This document shows positions 62,478 to 64,000 of a stretch of 64,000 nucleotides of DNA, one piece after another. Below the pieces are notes generated by a model. That model searched no databases. It had not been told where the DNA came from and worked only from the letters and a program-made list of their open reading frames with translations. Within the stretch, counting starts at the first letter, position 1. Every line of letters begins with the position of its first letter. The stretch is from contig NZ_JAPZSC010000016.1 in NCBI RefSeq assembly GCF_027531545.1, positions 124,001 to 188,000 of the forward strand, in the 5' to 3' direction. Origin of the DNA: Silanimonas sp. (lineage in GTDB: Bacteria > Pseudomonadota > Gammaproteobacteria > Xanthomonadales > Xanthomonadaceae). The translations under genes and the position numbers were made by a program.

Positions 62478-64000
62478 TCAAGGCGAATAGCCGAGGATAG
62501 CATCGGACAACAACCGCTCTGAATCGCGGCCGAAGCTGCCGATGCCGTTCAGCTCGATTTCGAGGTAGACGCCGAGGTTGCGGTCGCCATTCAGGTCGCG
62601 GACGTAGTCGCGGGCCAGCACGCGCACCGCCACGCAGCAGCTCTGCCATTCGAGGCCGCCCAGCGCTTCCTGCGTGCGGCGATCGCGCAGGGACCAGGCC
62701 CAGCGGGCGACCGCCCGCCAGTTCGCGTTGATCGGCGCGGCGAAGCTCACGTCCGTCTGCTCGATCAGGTCCTTGCGGTAGCGGTAGCTGGCGTTCACCA
62801 CGCCGCGCTCCGAGAAGCGCCACTGCGTCCGCACCGCCGACAGGTCGGTGCCGAATTCACCCGGGTTCCACTGCTGGGCGAGCGACACGCTCCACGCGTC
62901 GCTCACGCGCCAGTCGAGCTCGCCGACGTAGGCCGAGCCGTCGCTGGCCGGCGAGCGCTCGCCGGGGATGCTCACCCGTGGCGGGTCGAAGTAGTGGACA
63001 CGGCCGAGGCTGGCGGACAGGCGCTCGCGGCCGTCGTCGGCGTCGAGCAGCCGGGTGGTGACGGCCAGCGTGGCCTGGTTGGCGTCGGTCTGGCGATCGG
63101 CGCCGGTGTAGCGGTTCTGGCGGAACAGGCCGGGCCAGCTGAAGGACAGCGGCTGGGTATCGAACAGCGGCAGGTCGTCCTGCACCCGGTAGGGCACGCG
63201 CAGGTAGTAGAGGCGCGGCTCCAGCGTCTGCACGTAGTCCCCGCCGAACAGCGTGGTCTCGCGCTCGAACAGCAAGCCAGCGTCGATGCTGCTGATCATG
63301 GTGCTGCGGTCCGGGCTGAGGTCCGTGCGCTGCGCCAGCACCCGCGGGTCGCGCTCGAGCGTGTAGCTGGTCTGGCGGACGGCGAATTCGGGGTTCACGA
63401 ACCAGCTCGCGCCACCGAAGTTGAAGCGCACCGAAGGCTTCACGTCGATGCGCTGGCCGCCGGGCAGCTCGTCGTGCTGGAAGCGCACGGCTTCGGCGCT
63501 CACGCCGAGGTCCATCCACGGCAGCACCGGCTGCAGCCACTGGCCGCGAATTCGCGGCAGGCGCGCATAGGGTTCGCTGCCGGGCAGCACGGCCGGATTG
63601 GCGGCCTCCCAGCGTTCGAACGACACGCCGGTGGACCAGTAGCGGCCGCGGCCGTTCAGCGCGAGGCTGCTGTCGAGCAGGCTGAGCGTGTTCTGGCCGA
63701 AGTTGTCGCCGAGGTCGCGGAAGTACTCGCGGTCGCTGACGTCCTGCAGGTTCGCGGTGGCGTACCAGTTCGGCGACAGCGCGCTGAAGTGCTGCCAGCG
63801 GAAGAAACCGCGATCGTCGCCGGTGCGGTCGTCGTCGGCGAGGTAGGTGCCCTCGACCCGGCCGGCGATGGCCGCGCCGAGATAGCGGAACTCGCCGCCG
63901 AGCATCAGGCCGCGGCGCGACATCCAACGCGGCGTCAGCGTGGCATCCATGTTCGGCGCGAGGTTCAGGTAGATCGGCTGCTCGTAGTCGAAGCCGTTCT
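62478..64000 (-). CDS. lptD: LPS-assembly outer-membrane protein LptD (C-terminal part; runs off the window)
   Basis: At least 500 residues of the LptD barrel, open to the right-hand edge: LAPNMDATLTPRWM, GEFRYLG, YRKDLIEQTDVSF and the ending LNGIGSFGRDSERLLSDAILGYSP, the usual Gly/Phe-rich C-terminus of LptD. A Cys-Cys pair lies in LEWQSCCVAVRV, matching the C-terminal cysteines that form interdomain disulfides in LptD. It delivers LPS to the cell surface with LptE. It is 38 bp upstream of surA in the conserved order. Confidence 0.96.
   Translation of the reverse strand, partial: NGFDYEQPIYLNLAPNMDATLTPRWMSRRGLMLGGEFRYLGAAIAGRVEGTYLADDDRTGDDRGFFRWQHFSALSPNWYATANLQDVSDREYFRDLGDNFGQNTLSLLDSSLALNGRGRYWSTGVSFERWEAANPAVLPGSEPYARLPRIRGQWLQPVLPWMDLGVSAEAVRFQHDELPGGQRIDVKPSVRFNFGGASWFVNPEFAVRQTSYTLERDPRVLAQRTDLSPDRSTMISSIDAGLLFERETTLFGGDYVQTLEPRLYYLRVPYRVQDDLPLFDTQPLSFSWPGLFRQNRYTGADRQTDANQATLAVTTRLLDADDGRERLSASLGRVHYFDPPRVSIPGERSPASDGSAYVGELDWRVSDAWSVSLAQQWNPGEFGTDLSAVRTQWRFSERGVVNASYRYRKDLIEQTDVSFAAPINANWRAVARWAWSLRDRRTQEALGGLEWQSCCVAVRVLARDYVRDLNGDRNLGVYLEIELNGIGSFGRDSERLLSDAILGYSP

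Overview
The window is a GC-rich, gene-dense piece of a gammaproteobacterial chromosome, most likely from the Lysobacterales (Xanthomonadaceae/Lysobacteraceae). The evidence is the lptD-surA-pdxA-ksgA-apaG-apaH order, the large TonB-dependent receptors, a Xanthomonas-type fadE and GTP-type PEP carboxykinase, and several lineage-restricted secreted proteins. This placement is inferred from gene content and order. I see no rRNA, tRNA, insertion sequence, prophage or CRISPR array. About 58 protein genes are supported; two run off the edges (motB on the left, lptD on the right).

Layout. 1-1188: flagellar stator motA-motB (minus). 1310-3635: nucleoside transporter nupC plus a ribokinase-like kinase. 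3715-4520: a GDT1/MneA-type manganese exporter behind a yybP-ykoY manganese riboswitch, with a candidate promoter at the end of the upstream gene. 4495-8748: four overlapping, uncharacterised membrane-anchored genes in an A-B-A-B pattern, the most unusual locus here. 8850-13457: an aldo/keto reductase, then a Fur-type promoter driving hemP, a heme-type TonB receptor and a DUF6607-like exported protein. 13467-15756: ECF sigma factor, putative anti-sigma factor and a two-PDZ exported protein. 15874-17288: qmcA-nfeD. 17338-20049: a second Fur-type site with an iron-binding lipoprotein and a fused permease but no ATPase. 20117-21665: gcvT-gcvH. 21742-22442 has no gene, then a promoter and long leader for a Lys/Ala-rich histone H1-like protein.

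22931-28368: class C beta-lactamase-like hydrolase, lemA, an M48 protease and a GMC oxidoreductase. 28489-33792: an ATP/ADP-translocase-like carrier, a hotdog-fold protein and a hydrolase-fadE operon. 33841-37126: TetR regulator, XRE regulator and pckG; an ATACGTAT element occurs upstream of both the fad operon/tetR and pckG, suggesting joint control of fatty-acid breakdown and gluconeogenesis. 37207-39014: HDAC-like deacetylase and an exported DUF4097-like protein. 39086-44501: a large TonB receptor with a palindromic promoter, a terminator touching the next gene's ribosome binding site, and three secreted proteins of unknown role.

44631-47823: hslO, mtgA, a GT2 glycosyltransferase and a CBS-pair protein. 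47881-50239: a GYF-AIM24 protein, a DUF533/TerB protein and dgkA. 50276-56286: terC, an rlmI-like methyltransferase, a GAF-GGDEF-EAL protein, lgt, thyA and folA, tightly packed. 56246-64000 (minus): lptD-surA-pdxA-ksgA-apaG-apaH followed by an LtaS-type phosphotransferase gene broken by a single in-frame amber codon while every catalytic motif remains in frame.
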